A stretch of 64,000 nucleotides of DNA from Streptomyces sp. TLI_053 (lineage in GTDB: Bacteria; Actinomycetota; Actinomycetes; Streptomycetales; Streptomycetaceae): NCBI RefSeq assembly GCF_900105395.1, contig NZ_LT629775.1, positions 4,362,001 to 4,426,000 of the forward strand, written 5' to 3'. Shown piece by piece: positions 1-10,298 of the stretch. Each line of letters opens with the position of its first letter. Position 1 is the first letter of the stretch. Made by a program: the position numbers and the translations under genes. The notes below the pieces were generated by a model. That model was not told the DNA's origin and did no database searches. It worked only from the letters and a program-made list of their open reading frames with translations.

Positions 1-128
1 GCAAGCCGGTCGCCGGTGGCTCGCTGATCAGCACCAAGGTGCTGAACGTGCTCGTCACCGACGACGGCCGGGTGTTCGCCGGTGCGGTGACCCTGCCGGT
101 GCTGCAGAGTGCGGCCGGGGTGAAGTAG
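1..128 (+). CDS. C-terminal end of an unidentified, probably exported protein (partial)
   Basis: Only the last 41 codons are present, in the frame that ends at the TAG at 126-128. The fragment has short polar and beta-strand-like stretches (VLNVLVTDDGRVFAGAVTL) and no recognisable motif. In Streptomyces a LolA-like/DUF2092 lipoprotein often precedes this kind of ABC exporter pair, which would fit, but the fragment is too short to prove it. Its stop codon overlaps the possible GTG start of the next gene by one base (TAGTG), so the two may be co-transcribed. Confidence 0.5.
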   Translation, partial: KPVAGGSLISTKVLNVLVTDDGRVFAGAVTLPVLQSAAGVK

Positions 129-1168
129 TGGCCCGGGCTTCCGTAACGGGGGACGTTACGGAGCCGGCCGGGGGGCCGGGCGCGGTGACGCGCCCGGCCC
201 CCCGTGCCGCTTCGACCTCCCACCGGTCCGACGACGTGATCAGCACCCGGGGCCTGACCAAGCGGTTCCGCGGCGGCCAGCTCGCCGTGGACGGGCTGGA
301 CCTGAGCGTGCCCCGGGGCTCGGTCTTCGGCTTCCTCGGGCCGAACGGCTCCGGCAAGACCACCACGATCCGGATGCTGATGGGGCTCATCGCCCCGACC
401 TCCGGGGTCGCCTCGGTGCTCGGCGAGCCGATGCCGCAGTCGGTGTCCTCGGTGCTGCCCCGGGTCGGCGCGCTGATCGAGGGGCCCGCGCTGTACGGCT
501 TCCTCCCCGGCCGGGACAACCTGGCCCGGTTCGACGCCGCCGACCCGACCGCCGACCCGCGGACCCGGCAGCGGCGGGTCGCCGAGGCCCTGGACCGGGT
601 GGGTCTGACCGCCGCGGCCGGCAAGAAGGCCCGCGCCTACTCGCTGGGCATGAAGCAGCGGCTCGGCCTGGCCTCGGCACTGCTCCAGCCGCGCGAGCTG
701 CTCGTCCTGGACGAGCCCACCAACGGCCTGGACCCGCAGGGCATGCGGGAGATCCGGGCCCTGATCCGCGAGGTCGCGGCCGAGGGCACCACGGTCTTCC
801 TCTCCTCGCACCTGCTGGACGAGATCGAGCAGGTGTGCACCCATGCCGCCGTGATGTCGCGCGGCCGGCTGCTGGTGCAGGGCACCGTCGCCGAGCTGGC
901 CGCCCGGGCCCGGGGCCGGCTGGTGGTGCGGACGCCCGACACCCACCGGGCGGGCGAGGTGCTGCTCGCGCACAAGGTCACCGAGCTCCGGATCGCCGAG
1001 AACCGGGTGGACGGCGAGCTGGGCGCGCTCGCCGAGGACGCGCTGCCCGGGCTGTGCGCGGCGCTGGTCGCGGCGGAGGTCCGGGTCCACGGCTTCGGCG
1101 TGGAGCGGGGCACATTGGAGGACGCCTTCGTGGCGCTGACCGGGGAGGGCTTCGATGTCGCGGGCTGA
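128..1168 (+). CDS. ABC transporter ATP-binding protein
   Basis: Cytoplasmic ATPase that would power the permease encoded next to it. The family is the CcmA/NatA-like exporter type used for drugs, lipids or sodium; the substrate cannot be told. Walker A (GPNGSGKT) is at residues 71-78, followed by the signature region (YSLGMKQRLGLA), Walker B (LLVLDEP), a D-loop and the switch histidine (LSSHLL). After residue 240 there is an accessory C-terminal domain typical of this subfamily. The first 36 residues are low in complexity and contain a strong hairpin, so a downstream start at GTG 236 (VISTRGLTKRF) is quite possible. No good ribosome binding site precedes either start. The gene overlaps the permease gene by 14 bases. 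Confidence 0.9.
   Translation: MARASVTGDVTEPAGGPGAVTRPAPRAASTSHRSDDVISTRGLTKRFRGGQLAVDGLDLSVPRGSVFGFLGPNGSGKTTTIRMLMGLIAPTSGVASVLGEPMPQSVSSVLPRVGALIEGPALYGFLPGRDNLARFDAADPTADPRTRQRRVAEALDRVGLTAAAGKKARAYSLGMKQRLGLASALLQPRELLVLDEPTNGLDPQGMREIRALIREVAAEGTTVFLSSHLLDEIEQVCTHAAVMSRGRLLVQGTVAELAARARGRLVVRTPDTHRAGEVLLAHKVTELRIAENRVDGELGALAEDALPGLCAALVAAEVRVHGFGVERGTLEDAFVALTGEGFDVAG
140..162. repeat. 9-bp perfect inverted repeat
   Basis: TCCGTAACG at 140-148 and CGTTACGGA at 154-162 form a perfect inverted repeat with a 5-base spacer, just after the stop of the first gene. It could be an operator or part of a terminator region. It lies in the disputed N-terminal coding part of the ABC ATPase gene. 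Confidence 0.5.
170..203. terminator. Strong hairpin, terminator-like, inside the annotated 5' end of the ABC ATPase ORF
   Basis: A perfect 15-bp GC stem (170-184 with 189-203) closes a GTGA loop. It lies 42 bases after the upstream stop codon, as expected for a terminator of the first gene. It also suggests that the ATPase reading frame really starts downstream. Confidence 0.5.
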
Positions 1169-2051
1169 GGCGGCGGCGACCGGGGCGGTGCCGGCGGTCG
1201 CGGCGGCGACCGGACGGCGCCCGCAGACGGCGGCCGGGTTCCTGGCGCTGTTCCGCAACGAGCTGGTGCTGACCTTCCGCCGGCTGCGGACCATGGTGCT
1301 GCTGGGGATCCTGGCCCTGCTGCCGATCCTGATCGGCGTGGTGGTCCGGATCGAGACGGACGGGCCGCGCGGCGGCGAGGGGCCGGCGTTCATCGCCCAG
1401 GTCACCCAGAACGGCCTGTTCCTGGTGTTCACGGCCCTCGCGGTGGCGCTGCCGGTGTTCCTGCCGATGACGGTCGGCGTGGTCGCCGGGGACTCGGTGG
1501 CGGGCGAGGCGGCCACCGGCACCCTGCGCTACCTGCTGGTGGCACCGGCCGGACGGACCAGGCTGCTGGCCGCCAAGTTCACCGCCGGGCTGGTGTTCTG
1601 CCTGGCGGCGACGGTCACCGTCGCCACGGCGGCGGTGATCGCCGGGGCGGCGCTGTTCCCGGTCGGCGATGTCACCCTGATCTCCGGTGAGACCATCGGC
1701 CTGGGGTCGGCGCTGCTGCGGGCGGTCCTGGTGGCAGGGGTGGTGGCGGCTTCGCTGGCCGGGCTGGTCGCGATCGGGCTGTTCGTCTCCACCCTCACCG
1801 GCAGCGGCATCGCGGCGATGGCGGCGACGGTCGGCCTGGTGATCACGGTGCAGATCCTGGACAGCTTCCCGCAGCTGCACGCGATCCAGCCGTTCCTCTT
1901 CACCCACCACTGGCTCACCTTCGGCGATCTGCTGCGGGCGCCGATGGAGTGGGACGGGGTGCTGAAGAACCTCGGGCTGCAGGCCGCCTATGTGGCGGTG
2001 TTCGGCTCGGCGGCCTGGTCCCGGTTCACCGCGCGGGACATCACGGCCTGA
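1155..2051 (+). CDS. ABC transporter permease subunit
   Basis: Integral membrane partner of the preceding ATPase. The 298 residues show a cytoplasmic N-terminus and about six hydrophobic segments (near 50-70, 95-120, 150-175, 180-215, 220-245 and the C-terminal end), the pattern of ABC-2 type permeases. The ATG start lies within the end of the ATPase gene, which points to translational coupling and a two-gene transporter. Its 3' end overlaps the convergent rarD gene by 11 bases. The substrate is unknown. Confidence 0.85.
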   Translation: MSRAEAAATGAVPAVAAATGRRPQTAAGFLALFRNELVLTFRRLRTMVLLGILALLPILIGVVVRIETDGPRGGEGPAFIAQVTQNGLFLVFTALAVALPVFLPMTVGVVAGDSVAGEAATGTLRYLLVAPAGRTRLLAAKFTAGLVFCLAATVTVATAAVIAGAALFPVGDVTLISGETIGLGSALLRAVLVAGVVAASLAGLVAIGLFVSTLTGSGIAAMAATVGLVITVQILDSFPQLHAIQPFLFTHHWLTFGDLLRAPMEWDGVLKNLGLQAAYVAVFGSAAWSRFTARDITA

Positions 2052-3060
2052 CCGGCACGGCGTCGGCCGTCCCGGCCACCGCGGCGGCCCCGCTCGCTCC
2101 GGCGGCAGGGGTGGCGGCAGTGGCGGCGGCGGCAGTGGCGGCGGTCCGGGCCCGGTCGGCCCGGACCCGCCGCAGGGCGTCCCAGGTGAGCACCACGAGC
2201 GCGGCCCACACCAGGGCGAACCCGGCCCAGCGGGCGGGCGGCATCGACTCGTGGAAGACCGCGATGCCGATCAGGAACTGGAACACCGGCGCCAGGTACT
2301 GGAGCAGCCCGAGCACGCTCAACGGCACCCGGACGGCCGCCGTGCCGAAGAGCAGCAGCGGGACGGCGGTGATCACCCCGCTGAGCATGAGCAGTCCGCT
2401 GTGGCCCCAGCCGTACTCCCCGGCCGCGGTGTGCCCGAAGGTGCCGCGGCCGGCGGCCTCCAGGTACACCAGGTAACCGAGGGCGAACGGGAACATGAAG
2501 GCGCTCTCGGCGGCCAGGCTCTCCAGCCCGCTCAGCCCGACCTTCTTCTTCAGCAGCCCGTAGGTGGCGAAGGAGAACGCCAGGGTCAGCGCGATCCACG
2601 GCGGCCGTCCGTAGCCGACGGCCAGCACCGCCACCGCGAGCGCGCCGATGCCGACCGCCGCCCACTGGGCCCGGCGCAGCCGCTCCTTGAGCACCAGCAC
2701 GCCGAAGGCGATGGTGACCAGCGGGTTGATGAAGTAGCCGAGGCTGGTCTCCACCACGTGCCCGGTGTTGACGCCCCAGATGTAGACGCCCCAGTTGATC
2801 GATATCACCGTCGCGGCGGCGCCCAGCATGGCGAGCCGGCGGGGCTGGCGGAGCAGCGGGCGGATCCAGCCCCAGTGCCGCTGGGCGACCAGCAGCAGGA
2901 CCACCGCGACCAGGGACCAGACCATCCGGTTGGCCAGGATGTCGTCGGCGGCGCCGGGCTCCAGCAACGGCCAGAACAGCGGGAAGAGCCCCCATATGCC
3001 GTAGGCGGCGAATCCGCACCAGAGGCCGCGACCGGCCTCCTGCTGGGTTGTGTCTGGCAT
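2041..3060 (-). CDS. rarD: RarD-type EamA transporter
   Basis: Ten-helix DMT/EamA family membrane protein of the RarD subfamily (first annotated as chloramphenicol-sensitive protein), a putative metabolite exporter of unknown substrate. After a short N-terminus the protein runs GLWCGFAAYGIWGLFPLFW and then the EILANRMVWS-like signature (here DILANRMVWSL), both typical of RarD. The 339 residues include an Ala-rich C-terminal tail of about 35 residues. The ATG start is preceded by GGAGGG. It is convergent with the ABC permease gene and a single-gene unit. Confidence 0.85.
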   Translation of the reverse strand: MPDTTQQEAGRGLWCGFAAYGIWGLFPLFWPLLEPGAADDILANRMVWSLVAVVLLLVAQRHWGWIRPLLRQPRRLAMLGAAATVISINWGVYIWGVNTGHVVETSLGYFINPLVTIAFGVLVLKERLRRAQWAAVGIGALAVAVLAVGYGRPPWIALTLAFSFATYGLLKKKVGLSGLESLAAESAFMFPFALGYLVYLEAAGRGTFGHTAAGEYGWGHSGLLMLSGVITAVPLLLFGTAAVRVPLSVLGLLQYLAPVFQFLIGIAVFHESMPPARWAGFALVWAALVVLTWDALRRVRADRARTAATAAAATAATPAAGASGAAAVAGTADAVPVRP

Positions 3061-3153
3061 GGACCGTCTGCCCTCCGCGCGCGAGTGTCGAGCCGACGGT
3101 AGCGGGCGCGGGCACGCCTGTCATCTCCGTACGCGGTTTTTGGTCATGACATG

Positions 3154-3198
3154 CTCCCGGCCCCGCCCGCGACGGACCGTCGCGGGCGGGGCCGGGAG
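3154..3198. terminator. 21-bp stem hairpin between rarD and the QorB-like gene
   Basis: A perfect 21-bp stem (3154-3174 with 3178-3198) closes a GAC loop, downstream of the leftward QorB-like gene. There is no T-run, which is common for Streptomyces terminators. Confidence 0.7.
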
Positions 3199-3210
3199 TG
3201 GCGGGGAGCC

Positions 3211-3259
3211 GGGACCGGGCGTCCGGGGACCGGTCGCCCCGGGACCGGGCGTCCGGGGA
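3211..3259. repeat. 19-bp direct repeat next to the QorB-like stop codon
   Basis: GGGACCGGGCGTCCGGGGA occurs at 3211-3229 and again at 3241-3259, exactly 30 bases apart, abutting the stop codon of the leftward reductase gene. It is probably a replication-slippage product. Confidence 0.8.
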
Positions 3260-4108
<849 letters not shown>

Positions 4109-4172
4109 GTCCTGCTCCTCGTGATGTCGCGGTTGCTTCGACACTCACTCTAGGAACGGCACTAACTTCTGG

Positions 4173-4199
4173 AAAGTACGCACTTTGAAGTAGGGTACT
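4173..4199. promoter_or_regulatory. Candidate HxlR operator in the divergent promoter
   Basis: AAAGT-ACGC-ACTTT (4173-4186) is an inverted repeat nested with AGTAC (4175-4179) and GTACT (4195-4199). It lies between the divergent reductase and HxlR genes, four bases from the HxlR start. Known HxlR family operators are short AT-rich inverted repeats between divergent genes, so autoregulation is the natural reading. Confidence 0.5.
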
Positions 4200-4202
4200 G
4201 AC

Positions 4203-4604
4203 ATGGAGGTAATGACTCAGGACTCGCCGCTGCTCGACCGGATGCCCGACGTCTACGACCGGATGTGCCCCTCCCGAGGCGTGCTGGAGCACGTCACCAG
4301 CCGCTGGGGCGTGCTGGTGCTGGCCGCCCTGCAGGAGCGCGGCTACCGCTTCAGCGAGCTGCGCCGCCGGGTCGCGGGCGTCAGCGAGAAGATGCTCGCG
4401 CAGACCCTGCAGACCCTGGAACGGGACGGCTTCGTGCTCCGCGAGGCGCACCCGGTGATCCCGCCCCGGGTCGACTACAGCCTCACTCCGCTCGGCGAGG
4501 AGGCGGCCACGTTCGTGTCGGCGCTCGCGCACTGGGTGGAGAACCGGATGTGCGCCGTCCAGGGCGCCCGCGAGGAGTACGACGCGCGCCCTAGCCGTTC
4601 GTGA
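4203..4604 (+). CDS. HxlR family transcriptional regulator
   Basis: Winged-helix DNA-binding repressor of 133 residues. CPSRGVLEHVTSRWGVLVLAAL, then RFSELRRRVAGVSEKMLAQTL and LERDGFVLREAHPVIPPRVDYSLTPLG are the conserved HxlR sequence blocks. Many family members sense quinones or electrophiles through cysteine; here one cysteine (Cys22 in RMCPSRG) sits at the usual sensor position. An alternative ATG lies nine bases downstream, but GGAGGT is then only one base away, so 4203 is kept. It is convergent with the TetR gene, overlapping by 14 bases. Confidence 0.85.
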   Translation: MEVMTQDSPLLDRMPDVYDRMCPSRGVLEHVTSRWGVLVLAALQERGYRFSELRRRVAGVSEKMLAQTLQTLERDGFVLREAHPVIPPRVDYSLTPLGEEAATFVSALAHWVENRMCAVQGAREEYDARPSRS

Positions 4605-5358
4605 TCAGCGCCGCCAGGCCGTCCAGCACCCGGGCCAGCCCGAAGGTGTAGGCGTGGTCGGGGTCGTGGGCGGCGCCGTGCGCCTCGCCGGCGGCGGTGC
4701 CGACCCGTGCCGCGACCGGGTAGCGCTCGGGATCGAGGACCCGGGCGAGCAGCTCGCCGTTGGCCTCCCACCACTGCGCGTCGGTCATCGCGCTGTCCTG
4801 CCGCGCGGCGCGCTGGTCGGCGGCCGCCCGGGCGCAGGTCTGGACGAAGCCGAGCAGATGGGTCAGCGCGGCGTCCAGATCGAGGTCGGACAGGCCCGAG
4901 TCCTCGAAGGCGCGCAGCTCGTACTCGTACTTGGCCATCAGGCCCGGCCCCAGCGGCGGGCGGCCGGTGGCGACGACGGCGGTCCACGGGTGGGCCCGGT
5001 GGAGCGCGCGGTTGTCCTCGGCGACGGCGGCGACCCGGGCCCGCCAGCCGTCCCCGGCCGGCACGGTGCGGGGCATGTCCGCGTAGGCGGTGTCCAGCAT
5101 CAGGTCGACGAGTTCGGCCTTGCCGGGCACGTAGGTGTAGAGCGCCATCGCCGAGACGCCGAGCTCCTGGGCGACCCGCCGCATGGTCACGGCGTCCATC
5201 CCCTCGGCGTCGGCGATCCCGATCGCGGCGGCGGCGATCTCCGCCGGGGACTTCGCCTGCCGGGGCCCGCGCCGGCCGGGCTTCTCCTCCGCCGACACGC
5301 CCCAGAGCAGCGCGAGCGTGCGCGCCGGGTCCCCGGCACTGCTGCGGTCACTGGCCAT
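4591..5358 (-). CDS. TetR/AcrR family regulator with TetR-type C-terminal domain
   Basis: 255 residues. The helix-turn-helix is at about residues 38-82 (AAIGIADAEGMDAVTMRRVAQELGVSAMALYTYV), preceded by an unusual 30-residue basic extension. The C-terminal ligand domain is of the TetR_C class. AAAGGA precedes the ATG at a suitable distance. It is divergent from a 70-residue protein gene with only 52 bases between them, where its operator may lie. The ligand is unknown. Confidence 0.85.
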   Translation of the reverse strand: MASDRSSAGDPARTLALLWGVSAEEKPGRRGPRQAKSPAEIAAAAIGIADAEGMDAVTMRRVAQELGVSAMALYTYVPGKAELVDLMLDTAYADMPRTVPAGDGWRARVAAVAEDNRALHRAHPWTAVVATGRPPLGPGLMAKYEYELRAFEDSGLSDLDLDAALTHLLGFVQTCARAAADQRAARQDSAMTDAQWWEANGELLARVLDPERYPVAARVGTAAGEAHGAAHDPDHAYTFGLARVLDGLAALITNG

Positions 5359-5410
5359 GGACCGATCCTTTCACGCCGGAGCCGCGCCGCCCGCCGGTAC
5401 GGTCGGAGCC

Positions 5411-5623
5411 ATGACCACCGCCGACCCCGACCCGCTGCCGGGCACCGACACCCGCGAGGTCGTCCGCCCCCGGGTCACCTGCCGCCGCTGCCACCGACCG
5501 CTGCACGACCCGGAGTCGCGCATCCTGCGCCTCGGCCCCGAGTGCCGGGACCCGGCCGAGCGGGTCGCCCGGCACGAGGTCGAGCAGGACGCCCTGCCCG
5601 GGCTGGACCGGGGCGCGCCCTAG
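5411..5623 (+). CDS. Small cysteine-containing protein, DUF6011-like
   Basis: 70 residues. The core CRRCHRPLHDPESRILRLGPEC resembles the DUF6011 zinc-ribbon-like motif (CxxCGRxLxDPxSRxxGxGPxC), with Cys24, Cys27 and Cys45 as candidate metal ligands. The ATG at 5411 has GGAG three bases upstream. A longer in-frame reading would run back into the TetR gene and is not needed. It is divergent from the TetR gene. The function is unknown. Confidence 0.65.
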   Translation: MTTADPDPLPGTDTREVVRPRVTCRRCHRPLHDPESRILRLGPECRDPAERVARHEVEQDALPGLDRGAP

Positions 5624-5747
5624 CTCCGGACGCCTGCGGCGCCTCGACCCTTCCGGCGCTTCGGCGCTCCGGGCGCTCCGGGCGCTCCGATGCGCCCCGC
5701 TTCGAGTGCGACCGCCACTGTGACGGGCATCACCGCGGCCTCATTCT

Positions 5748-5776
5748 CCGTACTGTGTATAGTGTACTGCGTACGG
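5748..5776. promoter_or_regulatory. Inverted repeat overlapping a likely -10 region before the VOC gene
   Basis: CCGTAC (5748-5753) and GTACGG (5771-5776) flank TGTGTATAGTGTACTGC, which contains the TATAGT -10-like hexamer and another GTAC. The whole element is 30 bases before the start codon of the VOC gene. An operator for a TetR-type repressor would fit. A- and T-rich bases here stand out from the GC-rich surroundings. Confidence 0.5.
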
Positions 5777-5805
5777 GATAAAGGTCGACGAGAGGGCCAT
5801 CGGAC

Positions 5806-6192
5806 ATGCAGATCACTTCCTCCGCCGTTTCACTCACCGTCGAGGACGTCGAGGCGTCCGCCTCGTTCCTGCGGGAGCACTTCGGGTTCGCCGAGCAGAT
5901 GGCGGCGGACGGGTTCGCGTCACTCGGGCACGAGAGCGCCGGGGTGAACGTGGTCTTCCTGCGGCGCGGGACCGAGGTCCTGCCCGAGGGGTTCCGCGAC
6001 CGGGTCGCCGACGGGCTGATCCTCGCCTTCGTGGTCGGCGACGTGGCCGCCGAGGAAGCCCGGCTGCGGGTCTCCGGGGTGGAGATCACCATGCCGCTGC
6101 GCGAGGAGCCGTGGGGGGAGCGGCTGTTCCAGGTCACCGACCCGAACGGGGTCGTGGTCCAGCTCGTGGAATGGGCGGAGCAGCAGCACTGA
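5806..6192 (+). CDS. VOC family (glyoxalase/bleomycin resistance-like) protein
   Basis: 128 residues with the beta-alpha-beta-beta-beta pattern of vicinal oxygen chelate proteins: SSAVSLTVEDVEASASFLREHFGF at the N-terminus and FQVTDPNGVVVQLVEWAE at the C-terminus. The C-terminal Glu of the VOC fold is present, but the N-terminal metal histidine appears replaced, so a binding or resistance role is as likely as catalysis. GAGAGGG precedes the ATG. A strong bidirectional terminator follows. Confidence 0.8.
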   Translation: MQITSSAVSLTVEDVEASASFLREHFGFAEQMAADGFASLGHESAGVNVVFLRRGTEVLPEGFRDRVADGLILAFVVGDVAAEEARLRVSGVEITMPLREEPWGERLFQVTDPNGVVVQLVEWAEQQH

Positions 6193-6200
6193 CAGCACCG

Positions 6201-6248
6201 CGAAAGGCGGCGCCCCCGGCCGTTCCCGGCCGGGGGCGCCGCCTTTCG
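6201..6248. terminator. Bidirectional terminator between the VOC gene and korB
   Basis: CGAAAGGCGGCG at 6201-6212 begins an arm fully complementary to the arm ending at 6248, with a short GTTC-centred loop. The A-rich left side and TTT on the right allow termination from both convergent genes. Confidence 0.85.
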
Positions 6249-6259
6249 GGCGGTCGGGA

Positions 6260-7308
6260 TCAGTCGACCGCCCAGGTGTCACCGCCCGCGAGCAGCGCCG
6301 CCAGGTCCCCCTCGCCCCGGTCGGCGACGGCGGTGTCCAGCTGGTCGGCCATCAGTTCGTCGTAGACCGGCCGCCGGACCGCGCGCAGCACCCCGATCGG
6401 GGTGTGGTGCAGGGTGTCCGCGTCGGCGATCCGCGAGAGCGCGAACGCCGTCGCCGGGCCGGCCGCGTGCGCGTCGTGGACCAGGACCGCCGACTCGTTG
6501 TCGGCGGTGACCTCACCGACGGTCAGTTCGCCGTCGGCGCCGCGGAAGACGCCCCGGGCCAGGTCGGTCCCGAACCGGATCGGCGCGCCGTGCTCCAGCC
6601 GGATCAGCGCCTCGTCCCGGGTGCCGGGCTCCTTGAGCACCTCGAAGGCACCGTCGTTGAAGATGTTGCAGTTCTGGTAGATCTCGACCAGCGCCGTGCC
6701 CTCGTGCTCGGCCGCCGCCCGCAGCACCGACTGGAGGTGCTGCCGGTCGGAGTCGATGGTCCGGGCGACGAAGGTGGCCTCCGCGCCGATGGCCAGCGAG
6801 AGCGGGTTGAACGGGGCGTCCAGTGAACCCATCGGGGTGGACTTGGTGATCTTGCCGATCTCGCTCGTCGGCGAGTACTGCCCCTTGGTCAGCCCGTAGA
6901 TACGGTTGTTGAACAGCAGGATCTTCAGATTCACATTCCGGCGCAGCGCGTGGATCAGATGGTTTCCGCCGATCGACAGCGCGTCGCCGTCGCCGGTCAC
7001 CACCCAGACGCTGAGGTCCCGCCGGGAGGACGCCAGCCCGGTGGCGATCGCCGGGGCCCGGCCGTGGATCGAGTGCACTCCATAGGTGTTCATGTAGTAC
7101 GGGAAACGGGAGGAGCAGCCGATACCGGAGACGAAGACGGTGTTCTCCCGTCTGATCCCCAGCTCCGGCATGAAGGCCTGTACCGCGGCGAGGATCGCGT
7201 AGTCACCGCAGCCCGGGCACCAGCGGACCTCCTGGTCGGTCTTGAACTCCTTGGCGCTCTGCGGCGCGTCGGCCTTCGGGACCAGCTTCAACGAGGGGAA
7301 CTGCTCGC

Positions 7309-7312
<4 letters not shown>
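6260..7312 (-). CDS. korB: 2-oxoacid:ferredoxin oxidoreductase, beta subunit
   Basis: Thiamine-diphosphate subunit of 2-oxoglutarate (or related 2-oxoacid) ferredoxin oxidoreductase, which decarboxylates the oxoacid with CoA and reduces ferredoxin. The 350 residues include the cluster ligands WCPGCGDY and GIGCSSRFPYY and the TPP motif GDGDALSIGGNH...NNRIYGLTKGQ. The ATG overlaps the korA stop by four bases (ATGA), so the pair is translationally coupled. Actinobacterial KorAB enzymes are known as oxygen-tolerant alternatives to 2-oxoglutarate dehydrogenase. Substrate specificity is inferred from the family. Confidence 0.93.
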
Positions 7313-9288
<1,976 letters not shown>

Positions 9289-9522
9289 TGCCGCGGACCT
9301 CCTCGTGGGCACCAGCCGCGGGCGTGAGCCGTGTGCCCCGTCCGCCTGGTGCACCTCTCGCATCCTATGCGGGTAAGGATTGCCTTGGACGGAACTCCCC
9401 GATGCGGCGGAAAATCACCGCCGCACCCATAAACAACGCCGTGGACGACCGGAACCGTACCCGGCCGGGGAAGCTTGGTTCGAATACGAATACAGGCTGC
9501 GAGCAGCCCGTCGGCGAGCCGG

Positions 9523-10185
9523 TCAGGAATTCAGATAAGTGAGCACGGCAAGGACCCGTCGGTGGTCGCCGCGGCTCTGTTCCAGGCCGAGCTTGAGGAA
9601 GATGTTGCTGACGTGCTTCTCCACCGCGCCCTCCGAGACCACCAGCTGCTTGGCCACCGCGGTGTTGGTCCGGCCCTCCGCCATCAGCCCCAGCACCTCG
9701 CGCTCGCGCGGGGTCAGCCCGGCCAGCACATCGCCCTTGCGGCTGCGGCTGAGCAGCTGCTGGACGACCTCCGGGTCCAGCGCGGTACCGCCCTCGGCGA
9801 CCCGGACCACCGCGTCCACGAACTCGCGCACCTCGGCGACCCGGTCCTTCAGCAGGTAACCGACACCACGGGTGGATCCGGCCAGCAGTTCGGAGGCGTA
9901 GCGCTCCTCGACGAACTGGGAAAGCACCAGCACACCGAGCTGCGGATAGCGGCCACGGAGCGTGACACAGGCCCGGAGGCCCTCGTCGGTGTGGGTGGGG
10001 GGCATCCGCACGTCCGACACCACCACGTCGGGCAGCGCGTCGGCGGCGGCCAGGTCGTGGATGGTCTTGATCAGCGCGTCACCGTCCGCGACGCCCGCCA
10101 CGACCTCCAGGCCCCGGTCGGTGAGCAGCCGGGTCAGGCCCTCCCGCAGCAGTACGGAGTCCTCGGCGATGACGACGCGAAGCAT
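9523..10185 (-). CDS. LuxR/NarL family response regulator (no adjacent kinase)
   Basis: 220 residues. The receiver domain begins MLRVVIAEDSVLLREGL, with the acidic pair (Glu8, Asp9), the phosphoacceptor Asp in VVVSDVRMPP and the conserved Lys in YLLKDRV. The C-terminal LuxR helix-turn-helix is LTPREREVLGLMAEGRTNTAVAKQLVVSEGAVEKHVSNIFLKL. No histidine kinase gene is nearby, so it is an orphan here. It lies 113 bases downstream of the polyprenyl synthase gene on the same strand. The start is ATG 10185; longer in-frame extensions run into the synthase gene and are shadows. Confidence 0.9.
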   Translation of the reverse strand: MLRVVIAEDSVLLREGLTRLLTDRGLEVVAGVADGDALIKTIHDLAAADALPDVVVSDVRMPPTHTDEGLRACVTLRGRYPQLGVLVLSQFVEERYASELLAGSTRGVGYLLKDRVAEVREFVDAVVRVAEGGTALDPEVVQQLLSRSRKGDVLAGLTPREREVLGLMAEGRTNTAVAKQLVVSEGAVEKHVSNIFLKLGLEQSRGDHRRVLAVLTYLNS

Positions 10186-10298
10186 GGCGGCCTTCCGGGT
10201 GGGCGGAGCGCGGACACGGTGCTGACGGGTGTCAGTCTCCCCCATCCGGGTGGCCGCCGGGACGCCGGTCGGCGATTCGCGCCGCCCGCCCGCGGGCG

